A DNA stretch of 64,000 bases from Eremophila alpestris peregrina (GCA_009792885.1 WMCF01000031.1:2457437-2521436); one strand, 5' to 3'. Positions 24,501 to 39,450 are shown, numbered from the stretch's first letter. The notes: generated from the letters alone by a model not told the origin. Numbers and translations are program-made.

Positions 24501-27500
24501 AGAAGCCCAGACAGTTTAGTGTTTTTAATACAGGACTAAGATTTCCTCCTGAACATCAAACAGAGAAGTTGCACTCAAACAGCAGTTTCCTGATTGCAAC
24601 AAACCTAAATGACAATATTTCCAAGATTTGTTTTCCATCATGTCACTGAGATTAGCAACTGTGTACAACTGGGACATTTGCAAAATCCACCAAGTAGCCA
24701 TGAATTATACATTCCTATCTCTTTAAAGTTAACACATAATAATCTTCTTATCAAGAGCCTGCTGACAGCTGCTAGTACTATGTTCCTAATAATTCTCATT
24801 ACAAACAGACACCTAGGAATGGAAAAACAAGGTATACACAATCTAGTACCACTGCTGCAGAGAAATACGTAATAAAGGAGATTTTACCAACAGCATTGTT
24901 TCAAGAACTTACACAGCAATAAAACCACAACTGAACCCCTTTTATTGAAAAATGTAATTTAAAATTTTACAGCCTAATATGCATAAGAATTCATCACACC
25001 CAATTAAATTAAAAGGCAGCAGCTGATCACTTCTTATGAAAATTTTGAAAGGAATTTTGTTATATTACATGCTAATATGGAGTTTCATTTAATTTAGTTG
25101 ATGAATTATCTAATTTTGTTTTCTGGTATACTAAGGGTATCTAAATTGAACTTGATAGCATTCATGGGGTAACCAAAGTCACCTTTTATGTATTACAGAA
25201 AGAGGACACATTTATTCATTTAAATGGGAGGCAAAGGTGGTCTTCCAAAATTCTCTTATGAAATTTAATCTTGGAAAAAGAAGGATAAAAAAATTAATCC
25301 TCATTTTAGTAATAATACACTAGTGCCAGTAAAGTTCACAACAACTGTGGGAAACTGGCTGCAGATGTTTGTGCTCTCCAGGGTAGAAATTCCTCTCTCA
25401 AGCAAGCCAGCCCCAGTCCTGTAACCATAAGGTCAAGAGAGCAGATTTTCCAAAGCAAGCTGAAGAATCTTTGTTCACGATTTTAATTCAAAAAGGAAAG
25501 CTGCAATTTGCAATCAATATCCTACTGTATTCACACAGTACAGATGAGCTGCTGTAACACAGCAGAGCAATGTGCCAGTTTTGCTGGGATGACAATAACC
25601 AGCAGCACCATCAGATGTTCCTGTGCTGCTCTGGCAGAGTTCTGGAGTGTTCACCATGACTGCCCTTGGCCAACAGCTCCTGCCCTGGCAATTACACTGG
25701 CAAGGGTTCAGCCCAGAACAAAAGCAGCTACCAGATACTTTGTCAAGCTAGGAAATTTCTTATCGAAAATATGTACTTGAAAAATGTCCAGTTCTTTCTG
25801 TGCCCAAAAGGAAGAAGAAAATCAGCCTGAGTGGAAGTTTAACAATATTTTGTTAATAAAATTATAGGGTAGCCTAGCTTAAGAACTGTTTTCCTGTTAA
25901 TTTGTGTTGCTGCAGATAAATCTGAGTACTCCCAATAGTTCAAGCTGACCACTGAATACCTCACACAGTCACTACCAGACCAGCACCTAATCCTGTAACT
26001 GGTATAAGACCTTCTACCACAGACAGATTATTATCACATACTAATGAAGGTATAATAAAGGAACAAAAAAATACAGGTAAGATTGAAGAAATCACAGAGA
26101 GAGTGACAATTTGCTGAAGGTCAAGAGCTGTGAGAGAGAATCTCCGGAATCTCAGAAGTTATCCTTAGCACCTAAGTGATGCCTTCCTCTTGTCCTTAAA
26201 AAAGACACAACTGAATGAGGCCTCAGTCACATCTTTTACAGTTCTTGTTAAACAAGAACTTAGAAAAGTAGCTTGAAAGGGAGTAGCAAACCTGTATTGA
26301 ATAGCACAGAATCCACAGCACTCTTTTGGGTGGTAGCAGCTGCACACATCTTCCAGAAACCTGGCAAGGTGGATGGATGGATGTGTGTGCAAATAAACTT
26401 AATGAACATTCCCTAACTAACAGACTACATATAAACAGTTAGGAAACCTGTAGTGGTTCTAGCAAAGGTAAGCAGTAAAAGGTACAGGTAGTCAGATCAT
26501 TTCAGATGTGCTGGCATTCTTTAAACATTATGTTCCACAGAAGCACTGATTTGACTAATGAGGTTTTCACAGTAGAAACTGCAGGGATGCAAAATCTGTA
26601 CCTGGGTGACAGCAAAAGAGCACAGCACGTCTGTCTGACTTACACAACAATTATGTATATTCTGTTTAACTGCATAACAATGTTGCCATTTGTCTTTGTT
26701 AAAAATTATTTAATAAGTTCTGTTTATTAATGATGAACTGAAGGGAGAAGTTCACATGCAGAGAAAAAGTAGAGTCTCTACTCAGTCATGCACATGGAAT
26801 AGTGTGACACTAGCACAGATTAGGATCACCAATATAAATTGCTTCAATAAAGCAAGGGGGAAATTAAAGGTGAATTACTGTAGTAATCTAAACTGAAAAA
26901 CAATTGCCAAGGAAAGATATAAATAGCATCCAAAACTGCTGCTCCAGGAATGTAAAACAGATGGGTAGGAAGAATATCCAGACAGAAGAAATCAATCATT
27001 TGCAGTTGATACAGATGAGAGCTCAGTAACCCATCCTGGCCAACTGGGAATTCCCACAAAAAGCAGGGACAGATTAATGGAGAAGGAAATATGAAGAATA
27101 TTTCTATTCCAAATTCCAGAACTCTTGCAAGCTTCATGCTTCATTCTAATGCATTCAGGCTACTGGGCAGTTATAGCACTCAGGCTATTTAAAGATACAC
27201 CAACTTAGTCAAAAACTAAGCCACAGGTCTCTCAATTCCCAGGACAAACAAGAGCAGCTAAAACATGCACTGTTAAGTTTCCAGAAGTATGTGTTCCCAC
27301 ACTCACATAAAAATTCTGTAAGTATCTATAATCTTACATTAATTGAAGCATGGTAAATACATGCATTTATTAACAGTTTGTTTCTTAGTGTTTTCAGTGC
27401 ATAGGTTTAATGATCACAGAATTGTAACAGTTCGTTGGCTTTAATCTGGTCTTTAAACACTGAAAGAGTTCAGCCTCTTCTTTTAAGAGGATTAAAATAT

Positions 27501-27881
27501 GAAAGCACCAGGAATTTGGTTATCCAGGCACTTCTGAAGCAGAATTATTTGCTTTGCCACACTGGTTCATTTTTTATGGTGACTGCTCTCATCTTTTTCA
27601 TGTATTAATGTAACTCTTCTGATATAGAAAATTTATTACAAATCTACTGTAAAGAAGTTGAATCAATTCTTTAGATCTGTATTAAAAAATTAACTCCTTG
27701 TTTTGTCTTTATCTTTGAGGCCAATTAAGGGGGATTACAGGAAAACATATTCCTAAAACTTTAACATCTAGCTAATTTCAAGCAACTTCCTGTTCTAAGA
27801 AGTATTGGGAGGATGTGCTACAGAAAACCTAACCAAGAAGGAGTGCTGGGATTCTGAGACAGATAAGCCAGTATTTAAAAT

Positions 27882-27909
27882 AGAAAGAAAAAAAAAGGAA
27901 GAAAAAAGG
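27882..27909. repeat. Homopurine tract
   Basis: An uninterrupted A/G run contains a 9-base A stretch, then GGAAG and another A run ending in GG, and leads into GTGGGGGAG. It is low-complexity intronic sequence. Confidence 0.8.
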
Positions 27910-30900
27910 TGGGGGAGTAAAGTCAGATCACTAGAAATTTGGCAATTACAATAAACTTCTTAATCCATTTCAGTGACAGCTTGACCTCAGAGTCCCAAAT
28001 CCTGCATTTTGCTACCAGTGGAGACACAAACAAGAGACCACAGGTTTTTGAAAGGCCAAATGAAGCAGTGTAGCACTGAGGATTTGAAGAGCACACACTG
28101 ACACCAAATCCATTGGTGGGAGGGAAGAACACAGAAACACTGGCAGGGAAAGGCACTCAGGAGAGCCACACTGGCACTGTGAGCAGAACAGCAGTGCCAC
28201 AAGTGAACTGGCAACATGTGCCAAGGTGTGACCCTGCAGAGCTGTCCCAGCTCCTGTCAGGAGAGCACCAATGGCTGGATTTATCCCTCTGGCTGGATGT
28301 GCTTTATGTGGCTGCTCTGGTAACTTGCCAGAACTCTGAATGTATGAAGTAGCAATGGACTAATTCATATTAATTGATAATTTTGAGATGTGATTTAGTG
28401 GCTGCAGAGAACTGTCTCTGTGGTTAGACAGAGGGAAAACAAGAAGGAAAAAAAACACATGTCAGCAAAGAAACAAGGAAAATAAGGTGAACAGTGAAGA
28501 AAGCACACACTCAGTCTGTCCTACAGAGCCACTGCTGGTCAGGGAAGGGAACAGGTAATTACTGGAAGAGAAATAAACAGGTAAACAATTCAGGTACATT
28601 TGCTCCATGCTACAGTTCCTGCTCCTCATGTTGCTAGAAGGATTAATACACATTCCTGGTAAGATCAGTAAGCATGGAGCTGCACTGCTTTTAAAACTGA
28701 TGTTTTTATCAGTATAGATTTGATACACCTGTTGAATCAATTTTTCAGTACCACATAACCTGTCCTCTTTTGTTCACAAATCCCACAGAAATGAGAACTG
28801 AGCTCAGAGAAGCACCAGTGGCACAGCATTTGGAGGTGTGGCTGCAGTGCCACACTGGGATCTCTCTGGGCTCAGATGTAGTTGAGCTCTCAAGCCTTGC
28901 AGAACCTTTCAGCTGAGCACTGCTCACTGCAGCTCAGGCTCAGGGAGTGGAGCAGCACAACAGGGACTAACACAACATGAGAAACCACAAAGCAGTAAAA
29001 AGCTGACAGATCTCATTTCAGTTTTGCCAGCCTGGCCAGTGTCCTCACAACAAGCACCAAGTGCAATAAAACTGATGAACAGCACTGACCACCAAAACCA
29101 CAGCAGCAGTAGCTCCAGCACACCAGTCTTATTTGCATCTTAAATATTTCTAATGTGCAGATTTAAGAGACAGAATCTGGCTGCACATCTGTTCTGTTAA
29201 TCTGAAGGGCTGCCACTGGATGGGAGCAGCCAAACAACTGCAGATCCTGCAGTGCCCACACTCACGTGGGGCTGTGCTGGCTCCAGCACCTCAGGGCTGG
29301 GGCACACCACCAACGTTCAGCTGCCAAACTTCTCCCCTCTCATTTTATTATTCCTCTGGAATGATTCAGCCATGTCTCTCATTTCTGTGGCACCAAAAAT
29401 GCAGCTAAGGATTGATGATGCCAAAAATACCAGCCTCAAAAAACCTTCAGCTTGAGTAGTTATTAGAGAAGGGAAATATATTTCATGCAAGTACCTTGGA
29501 AACGAGCAAGATATTTTGATTTTAAATCACAACAGTGTCACAGGCATTAGGTGCTTCTCAGATATCAAAACATACAGAAATGAAACAGATCCTATGAATA
29601 CAGTATCAGATTTAATGACACCATATCAGACTTGTCTGAGACTTGCTAGAAAAATTGCAAGGGACTAATAAATAATGATATACTTTATATCAAAGAAATG
29701 CAATCACCCTGAGTAGTCAGAAGAAAAAAGCTTCTATATATTAAGCTGCTCATATAATGCTAATAAATCTCCATGATAATATAAAATAAGCTCCTATCTA
29801 GGCCTCATCTATGTCCTAATGTTCTTGTACCTTAGAAAGAGAGATTGCCTTTTCCATGTGTCCAGAGGCCATCCAGACACTGAAAGAGAGCATGAAGCAA
29901 ATATACTTTCCACTGAAACCCTGTTATTAACCTAGTTTGATTAACAATACCAGAGTTTTAATAACAGAAAGTGAATTTTATGGTTTTAAGTAAGATTTTT
30001 TTTTTCATCCACCAAGGTGCCCATAAATTTTTGTAAATTTTGGTAAAGCCATTAGCATATATTTTCCTAGAGCTGGTATATGCATAACCTTATTATTAAA
30101 AACTCTAGCAAGCTCTCTCACTGTTAACCACACTCAGTCCTACATGAAGGCAACAGGAAATTAGATTGTGGAAGAACTACGTAATTTCAGTCTAGATGTT
30201 AATTAAAAGAAATCACTAAACCCACAGAAGTTTAAATCAATAAGAGAGTAAAAGTCCACATTTAGGTGAGATCTAAATCCAAGGCTAGGGCCACAATAAA
30301 TCTTAACATGACTCAGCCAGGTTCACTGATGCTGAGACCTACAAACTGCAGCCCTTTGCTGCTGAAGTTAATGCAAAGTTGTTTAGGAATATGACTGAGC
30401 TTTCATCAGGTCTCTGAGATTTGCAGTTTTGAAGGGCAGATTTTAATTGTTTGTGTGTCAATCATAGACCCATCCAACTGTCATGGAAACACACAATCAT
30501 GAGGAGTCAAATAATTAACTTGGCAGCTGAAACAAAAGTTTTATTGCTGCAGTTGACTGAAACTCTCTGGTTTGCATATATTAAGCTGAATGGAATTACA
30601 GTAATGGCCATGCTGCTGGACACAGTGCTCTGTCAAGACTTTAAAATGGATTTGGTACTTAAATTCTTTGTAGAAAACATGCATTATTCTGATTGTATTT
30701 AACCTAGAGATATCAGGAGAACTTGGTCCTTAATATCTGTAATGACATAATCATGCAAAAGGAAATTATTTAGACTGACTGTGAGCTCAGTTTCAGGAGC
30801 TGGCTGTTGAAACGAGTAGATCTAATTAATGATACTAATTAACATGCATATGTAACCTGAATACAACAGAGACACCACAGACAGAACTCTAGCATTTCTT

Positions 30901-31448
30901 TTTACCTCTTCATTTCTCAGCTGCACCCAACTCCACACGTGTGAAACACTAGGAGGAATTTGAAGAATGTGCAGTAACATTTAGACGTGTCTAAAGGGTG
31001 GCATTTACCCCTCCCCCAAAATGTTAAAGAGAAAGAAAACTGTGTAATAGAGAAAACTCTGGCAGGGCCAAGCAGCATCTCCAAATTCCAGCTTTATCAG
31101 ACTGAAAGCAGGAGTTTCATCAGCCACTTTTAATCCCTTTCTGAAATCAGTCAGTCACACCAGAAGCAAAACAACCAAGTGATCAGACATCTTGTAACAT
31201 TCCAAAATGACAATTCAGAAAAACAACTCACTGAATTATTTGTCACAGTCCTCTCCATAATCTGCATAAGCTACTGTCAGCAAACTCAACTCTGAAGTTT
31301 CAAACCCCTAAGAAAACTCAGAATACAGTCTGATGTAAAAAAACCAAAAAAATAAAGGATGCTGAAAATGGAGAAAGTAGAACAAATTTTATTATTCCAT
31401 TCATAAGTAACAACTTAATGAAACACCACTATTAACATCATAATGCAA

Positions 31449-31488
31449 ATATTTTATATTTATAGAGAATATTTTACATTTATAGAGA
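31449..31488. repeat. 20-bp tandem duplication
   Basis: Two adjacent copies (31449-31468 and 31469-31488) of a unit starting ATATTTTA and ending TTTATAGAGA differ at one base (T versus C). It is a local duplication in AT-rich DNA. Confidence 0.9.
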
Positions 31489-33564
31489 TTTTCAACTTGA
31501 AACTTCAATGTATTTTCCAAAGGAAGTAATGTTAACACCAGTAATTGCTGTTGGAGACACACCATGATGTTTCCAAGGAAAATGTACAGCAAAACCTGGG
31601 ATTAAAAGGAATTTTTTCCCTTCATAACCCTATTCTGATCCTTTGATCACTATGCTGACTCCTAAGAATGGGGAAGCTCAAAAGGAACCAAAAAATCCCA
31701 TTAATCCAAACCTGCAGATAACAGTACATATTTCCACATGCAGTTATGATTTCCTGCACACAAGAACTGGCGTGTTCAAACATCTTTTGAAGTAACCTTC
31801 AGAGTATCTGTGGAAATGTCTTCACTTTAGTGCTCATTAGCTGTAGTCTGGGTGCCTGTGAGTGCCCAGAGACTGCAGTGGTGCCTGAGCAGCCAAACTG
31901 CAGCTGCAGGTTTTAACTTCTGCATTTCCAGCAGAGCTATGGCACATCAACACACAGGCTCACACCCAGTAATGGGTACACTCCCAGTTACAAGGGTATT
32001 TTGAAACCACAGCTGAACAGAAAAAATGAAACCAATTTCAGGGGTACAGAAATACTTTTTCAGGTTTTACAGAAAAATATCCCCAAGTGAGTATTTGTTT
32101 ATGTCGTATTTCAATTTCATTAAAGACTTTGCAATTACATCAGATTAGGTAATCTGGGTGCAGTGTTCATCTTGAATTGTATCTAGTACCTAGTTACCCA
32201 GTCACAGCTCTGAAATTTTATTCCCTTGCCATAGCTCTAAGTTCTTACATTTATTGTAAAATTGCATAACCTTCACATTATTCCTTCTCAATGTTAAACT
32301 GCTCTTCTGAGTCCAATCGGGAAAAAAATTAGATCATTAAAAAAATCCTCTTTATCCAGAAACACATGAACAAAGCTAAAAATGTCACTCTATGTGCTGT
32401 GTTTTCAATTCAGATTATTATATCAATTTATTCAGAATCACTCACCATCAGCTGCTCTTAGACCTAAACTTCTCCACCCTTTACTAACACACAAATGGCC
32501 AGGACAACAGGTACTAGTGAAGATTCTTGTTACACAAAGAACTATTCCCCCTTGAACATCAAATTCATAAATAAATGTATAGGCTGTGTCAGAATTTCCT
32601 TTGAAGAACAAAGCTATGACAGCTAACATGTTCTATTAAATAATGAAGGAGGAATGGATGCAGCATTGCACCCTGTACTCACACCATTAGCCCCTCCTGG
32701 AGCTGGGAAAAGTGGCCATGAGTGCTGCTGCCCTGAAGCCATGGTTTGGGGGGTGTGAAATTTCATGCCACAATATCTAAAAATATGCAGAAGCTGGAAC
32801 AAATTCAACATCAGCACAAGTCTACTGAAGTATAAGAGTGGCCTTAAATATTTCAGTTATTCCAGCACTGCAGACTCCTACCCCCAAGAGTGCCAGAAGC
32901 AGGGAGATGAACTCACAGTAAGCAGTGCTTTGCAGGATAGAGTTACACCGTGAAGGAATGTGGGCTGTCATCCTGGGTGAGGAATCCAGGTGCTCTGCTA
33001 CAGCAGGAGCATCCACAGTACAGCCTGAGCAGCACAGAACTGTACAGAAGAGTTCTCTGAACTTCTTGCAACACGGGGCAATCCAGGGGTTTGCTCTTTG
33101 ATCTCTGAACCTGGAATCTTTCAGTCAAGAGATCTCTTTCTCCTGCATTTTACAGTGATGTAATCTAAAACTTCTTTTTATTTTTTACAAGCTAAGACAT
33201 ATTTACAGTATTTTGCACTTCTGCTGGGTCTCCTAAAGCTGTCTGTTTTGTCTGCAACCAACGTCTGATAATTTGTTCTGGGTGGTCTTCAGGACATGAG
33301 GGAAATTGGTGCACTGCACTTGTTTTTTCAATAAAGGCAATGATTTGAGTCCATCTTCAGTATTGTTCAAGATACAATGGTCCAAAAAGATAAAAACTGT
33401 GTTTAAAACCTTCTGTTCCATTTTTGCTTGTCATTTAAAACTTTGCTTGCTATTTATTCTGACTCTTTAAAATCTGGGTACTTGAGAAATTTCATGCAAA
33501 GTCCTTGCAAAATCTGGTTTGATAGACAGTACTTTGAAGATAAAACACATCCAGATATTTTTTA

Positions 33565-33586
33565 ACCACTAGAATTGTCTAGTGGT
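33565..33586. repeat. Perfect short inverted repeat
   Basis: ACCACTAGA and its exact reverse complement TCTAGTGGT flank a 4-base ATTG loop. Nine base pairs with no mismatch could form a small hairpin in DNA or RNA. Function is unknown and chance is possible. Confidence 0.7.
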
Positions 33587-36500
33587 GAATTTCTGCTGCT
33601 ACAGAAAGAAGCAGCAAATGCCTGAAGCAGAATTTCAGTTGTTTGGATTGTTTACTAGAGAGATTTAATTGACACACCAGCAGGTTATTTTGCTGATCTC
33701 CCTGCCTGTACTCTGGTTCTGCTCACAGATGAATCAATGACGTTGAAATCTTGTTACCTGCCTCTGTGGCTTCAAAACATCTGACTGTGCAAATTACTAT
33801 TTTTATCCTTTTTCATTTGGTAGGCTAGCTGTGTTATACCAAAAAATGTCATAAGGCAATATTATCTCCTCTTTTAGCAATTCAGTACACCTTATAATTA
33901 AGAAATATTTATTAATATTCCTGTATCTGTCAAGCCATTAACCCTACACAACACAAATGAAATTACATCTCCCTGGAACCCTGCTAAGATAAAGCAGGAT
34001 CAAGATTAAAAACCCCTGCAGCTGATCTTAAGGCTTCTTTTTATGGTGGTCACTCTTCACTTTGGGGGTAAATTGCCATGAGGAACGTTACCTGTAGGAG
34101 CAAGCAAACCACCTGAATGACTGGGAAAACACCAGGGGCTTTTTTTGGGCTAGAGCCTGAATTTGCTCCAGCTCTGGAGTTGCCCAGAGGTGTCTGGCAG
34201 CAGCAGGTCAGGGGTGGAGACATGGCCTGCCCTGGATAACACATGCCCTCTCCTGGCAGATCCAAGCACCATTCTGTCTCCTGAACCTCCTGTGGGATAA
34301 AAAGCTTCTCAGTGCTCAAAATGGCTCAAGTCTGTTCAAATCAGCTATGAATTCTGATAAATCCCCAGAATCAGCACCTTTGGCTTGAGTCAGGATGTTG
34401 GCAGAACAACCTGTGTTGGGACTAACCAGGAAGGAGTGTCTTTGAGGTTTCTAAGATTTCTTTGAAGATGAAAGCAGAGACTTTAGCAGAGATACAAGCA
34501 AAGATTTCTACAGAACTCTGAAAGTGCAAAGGAAATGGTAAAATATAAAACACACCTTTCGAGTGTGGCAGGAAAAATTATTTATTTCTCTACTGGTTTA
34601 ACTGCTTTGCAGTATTTTAAGACTATACTTTCTTCCTTCAGGTGCAGGAACTCTTAAGACACAACATCTACCTACCACAGTTCCTTAACAGATCTTACAC
34701 AACCTCAAGCATCCTGCAGTCCCTCCCATTTCCTTTCTCCTGCATCTCTTCTGCACTGTCCCAAGGACACTGCCCATGTTTGCACATTTCCCCATATGGA
34801 ATTACAGCAAGTAAACAGAAATGGGAAATGAATCCCCTCCTGCAGAGGGATGTGTTCTCTGAGATTGGCAGACAAGAACTGGCTCCTGGCAGACACTGGA
34901 CAGTGTTCACTCAGCTCACACTCAGTGCCACTGCCAACCACAGGAATGCTCCACTAGGAGCATCTCAAGTGTTGCTGCTTTTTCCAACCAGCACAATTCT
35001 TCTTCTCTGTCTGGTCTTTTCTCCCTTTGCTTTCCACAAAGAACCAGAACTGACTCAGTAACATTTCAGTTGAAGATTTCTTGTTCCAGACTGCTCTCTG
35101 GTTCTGTACCACCCATCCATTTCACAAATTACTGGGGGGATTACAACCCTTCCCCAGCTTATTTTCCCCAAGGAAAAATGAAAATTACAAAATGCTTCTT
35201 GCCTTATCTGTTGCCATTGGTGCAGAGCTCTATGGCTAAAATGCTCATCAAAACCAAATGGGCATGACTGAACTTTAAAAAAGCTAAACACTAACTGGTT
35301 TGATTTATAGACCCAGGAGACCAAGTCAATCACAAAAGAGTAAAGTAAAAATTAATTGTCCATTCAGAGCTGTCTTTAAAATGTGCAGCCTAGCCTGAAA
35401 AATATAAAAAATTAGTATTAACTAAATTTCATAATTGCTTCTGCTGGGCAAAATGGCTTCAAATTCCACTTTCATAGTTGTCATGTATCCAGAACATCCC
35501 TCAATCCATCTAGGCAAGGCAAAATCTAAGAATTTTTCCCCCCTAAGCCACTCCACTGAGTTCTGTGGACTTGGATGAGCCCTGCATACAGAACATCTCA
35601 AGCTGTAGCAGCCTGATGGTATCTCTGGAACTGGACTGAGTCCCTCTGGCATCTGGTTGGGAGGCACAGCATAAGGCAAGTTCATCAGTTCAAACCTCAT
35701 AAAGAGATGCTGCAGATGCACTTCAGAGCAGATATTGCAGACTTTATTTTCCATTTGAGAACTTTGCATCTTTTAGGTAATGCACATACATAAATACAGA
35801 GCATTAACATAACAGCTTAAGAGATGCAATCTGGGGTATTTTAAGCTTCATAAGAGTTTGCAGTTTTATGAGAGCATTAAAATGCTCTTTGACTCAGCTG
35901 CAGGTTAACACACAGTGCCCATTTCCATTTCTGTCATAGCTGGGTGTTCAGTTCATGAGGCATGTGCAGCACAAGGAAGCAGCCAAGGATGAGTAAGCAG
36001 TGGCAGCCACCACACAGAGCTGCACGCCTGGCAAGCCTCCCATCAGTGGGTCAGCTGTCAATCCTGCCACAGGTACCCAGCCCTCAGCCACCCACACAAA
36101 TCCCTACAGCACAAACAACAAATTCACCTCCAGAACTAAATTGTCTCATAAATTCCTGTCATTCAGTAGTATAATTGTATTTCTGTGGTTTAGACTGTGG
36201 CAACTGGGAATGAAGCAAGCAGGAAGTGAAGGCTAATTGTGAAAGGTTAAACTCCCTTTTACACTGAGATCATTTTGTTATGAATAAGGGACCTAGGAAA
36301 GAAGGACAGCTATTGATGAGCCAGTGACAGAATAAAAACTTCATCAATTGCTGAGGTTATTTAGTCTGTCAGGACTGAAAGATTTGAAAGCTTCTAATTT
36401 AGTTCTTCACAAAAGAAGCTCCCTGCTGTTAACAACTTCACAATGCATTTTCAGCATTCAACTTCAAAACAGAATCAGTACTGTAGCTTAATACTTCTCT

Positions 36501-39434
36501 CTTAGGCACTAAGTCAAACACAAAGCTCGAATTCTGGGCAGAAAGCATTACCAGCTATTTACAGTTTAGACAATTTATTTGTATAGATAATAAATTGAGC
36601 TACATATCTCACACCAGCAACTGAAGTCTAACTACAGAACTACCTTAAATATTAGTTTATGTAGTCAGTGGAAGTTCTGCTCCAAACAGTATCTGTATCA
36701 ATCTAAATAAAGTATCCAGTTCACAGATATTATTTTAGGTGCCTTTTGCTTCTGTTTTAGTAGGTGTAATGAGAACAGTGGTCACAATGATATTTAAACA
36801 GAAAAGAAGTACAGCTTGGTTTCTGCAATGACACTGAATGCAATCAATCTGCTAACACCTGACACCCGGTAAGCTCACAGTATCCATAAAAAGTATTACT
36901 ATGTGTATGTGTTAGAAACATCCATATTCTTGGCTCCTTTTTCTCCTGTAAAGCAGGAGAGTGGAATTGCTCTCCTGAGACTCATAAACAGATTTTGATT
37001 TCATCCAGGAAAACTTTCATCTTTCTCTTTGCAACAAAAAAAGTTTTCCCATCTCAACTTCTTTGCAGCTCCAATAAACCAGTATGATCCATGGCTTTGT
37101 GGATAGCACAGCAAGTTCACATCACTAGACACAGATTTTCTGAGAGCTGTTTACAGCTTGTAAGACAAACGAAATTAAGACACATTTATATTAAACAAGT
37201 GTAGCCTTCTTTCTTATGGGTTCTATAAAGGATACTTTATTTCCCTCCATATATCCTACCCTTATGTATAATAGCAGCTTCATTAGCCCTGACTCAAAGA
37301 GAATAACTTCTGCTGGCCAAAGAAATCAGCCCTGCCTATGGTCTGGGAGATTTGCCAAGGAAAAACAATCTCCATGGTAAAGGTCATAGGGAATGAGAGA
37401 GATTCTTTACGCTGTGCTGAGTACAGAGACTAATCCACTTCTTTTGGTAGGAAGTGTGCAGGTAGGGGATGAGCAAACAGTAGTTCCAGACTCTTCAACT
37501 CCTGCTTTTCTAAGTATAATCAGGGAGCCATCCACTTTGACCTGCTTTCCTTTTGCTTTTGATGTCATGTGCTACAAACCCCAGCATTATGCTTACTAGG
37601 ACAAATCTATTGTCCTGTGCTAGAAATCCTCTCTAACAGTGTGGGGGATGCTGGCAGTGAGGGCAGTAAGTCAGTTGGCTGCTGTTATCATCAATCAGGC
37701 ATGAAGGCTCTGCTATTCTGCAGCCTGAATTCTTTATCTAACTGATTAGTCATACAGGCCAACTGTATTACAGTACTGCTCCCCAACTGCCATCACAGAA
37801 CTGCTCCATTTGGAGCATTAAAAACCCAGCTGATGAGGTCAGTGTTGCATGACACAGAGGAAAGGGAGGAAGCACGGCAGCAGAGGACAGAGGAAGAGAT
37901 ACAATCCCCTTATCCCTACAGATCTTCTTGCCAAAAGGAAGTCAGTGAAAGCTTGAAAATCAATTCAAAAGTAAATAAAGCACAAGAGGCCAGCAAGGCA
38001 AGCACCAGGAAGCTATTTTAAGCCTCAGAGTGAATTAAACATACAAAGAAATTAGGCACAGCAAGGAAACAATCATACTGCAGAATTAGCACTTCTTTTC
38101 CTGTTTTTTAGACAACTAAGAAAGGCATTTCAGAAGAAGAGTATCAGGAACATAATTAAGTTGCATTTGCTTTTTGCTGTGCTCAGGGAGGTTTTCTATT
38201 TCAATAGCCCTCACAAGAAAAAGAAATGGACCCCTTAAAAAACATTCCCTTGTTATTTTCTCTTTCACATTCTGTACTGTTCCCCATAGAGACCTTATGT
38301 CAAAGGTGGCCTCTTTTGACTTTGTAGGAAAGTAACTACTCAGCTATTTCTGCCATCCAAGAAAAAGAAAAACACCTTGCTCAAGAATTCCATTTTGGGA
38401 TTGTAATCTATTTCACTTTTCTCAAACACCCCTACACATGCCCACATGCCTGCTTGCCAGGAAAGCATGAATTCAGGGATTTGACATGGAGCTATCATAT
38501 TTTAGCCCCAGATCACTCTTCTTTTTCTGCTTCTTTGACCAATACAAACCTACTTTACATGCTCACGCAGTGTCTTTTGCATTTTTCTTTTTCTGCTGGA
38601 AGTCACACTTGGTTACAAAAACCTTTGCACGTAACTAATTCCAACTGTATCACAGCCAACAACTTAATCTAAAAGGATAAGTATTTACCATCATAATCCC
38701 CACACTGTACAGCAACAGGCACTAAAATAAGATGTTTTACCCATAAAAGTCTACCTTTGGATGAATGTCTTTAATCTTACAGTTTTGCCAAAAATTTTTT
38801 TTTATTTAGAAAATTATCTTAAAAGCTGAGTTAGCAATCTAGAGATGTCTTTATGTTTCCCCTTTTCTCCAGCTCCACTCTCCTGTTGTAGAGCTTTCAT
38901 ACACTCTGAAGTCTGTGTCACTGGTCCACAAACAGCTGTACCCCAAGTGACTCTCACACAGCTTTTGTCTCCAGTGCAGCATGGAGAGAGCCAGATATTA
39001 TACACTACACCAAGTGTCTCTTCTGCTGGTTAAAATATTCCATTCTCACCATACCTGCTGGTTTCAATATTCAGAAGTTAAAGCACTGCTGAGCAGGCAC
39101 CCAGTGGGATTTCAGTGCAGAATGTAAAGAGGAATTACTTGGAAAAAAATAATCCTGCAATGATGGAGTCCTGCAGTTAGAAAATGCTCCAGTTGCAAAG
39201 CCCTTCCCAGTAAATGCTGGGGATATGAGAGAAACAAGAAAAAACACAGATGTGCCTGCCCTGCCATGCTGATCAGATAAACCTACAAAATACACCTGCA
39301 CAGAGTTGCCTGCAGTATGTGCCAGATAAATAAAACCTAATCTAAGTACAATCACAATGCAAGACAAATAAAACAAGCAGGTTGTGTATGTGGATATTCT
39401 CTAGCAGATTGCTCTGCTGGCCTCTATCAGACAT

Positions 39435-39450
39435 TGATATATATATCAAA
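39435..39450. repeat. 16-bp perfect AT palindrome
   Basis: TTGATATATATATCAA is self-complementary over its whole length, with a (TA) core. This is most simply a degenerate TA microsatellite. Confidence 0.7.

Larger units (their letters stand above)
20210..33560. other. Non-coding stretch, central-left part
   Basis: No gene is supported. It contains an AT-rich simple repeat at 21490-21534, a purine tract at 27882-27909, a 20-bp tandem duplication at 31449-31488, and GC-richer patches near 20.93-21.06, 21.66-21.96, 22.6-22.95, 25.54-25.74, 28.0-28.35 and 28.8-29.35 kb. A small perfect hairpin sequence (GTGTGGC...GCCACAC) lies at 28836-28855. Frames in the GC patches overlap in several phases and carry no recognisable domain. 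Confidence 0.6.

Noticed and set aside
27408..27470. Possible third CR1 fragment (ATCACAGAATTGTAACAG... near 27411)
   Set aside because: Only the ATCACAGAAT start resembles CR1; the GGAAGGGACC block is not recognisable.
35422..35769. 115-codon minus-strand frame with several cysteines
   Set aside because: I checked it against zinc-finger and retroelement protein patterns. Cysteine and histidine spacing fits none, and there are no flanking splice or retroposon features.
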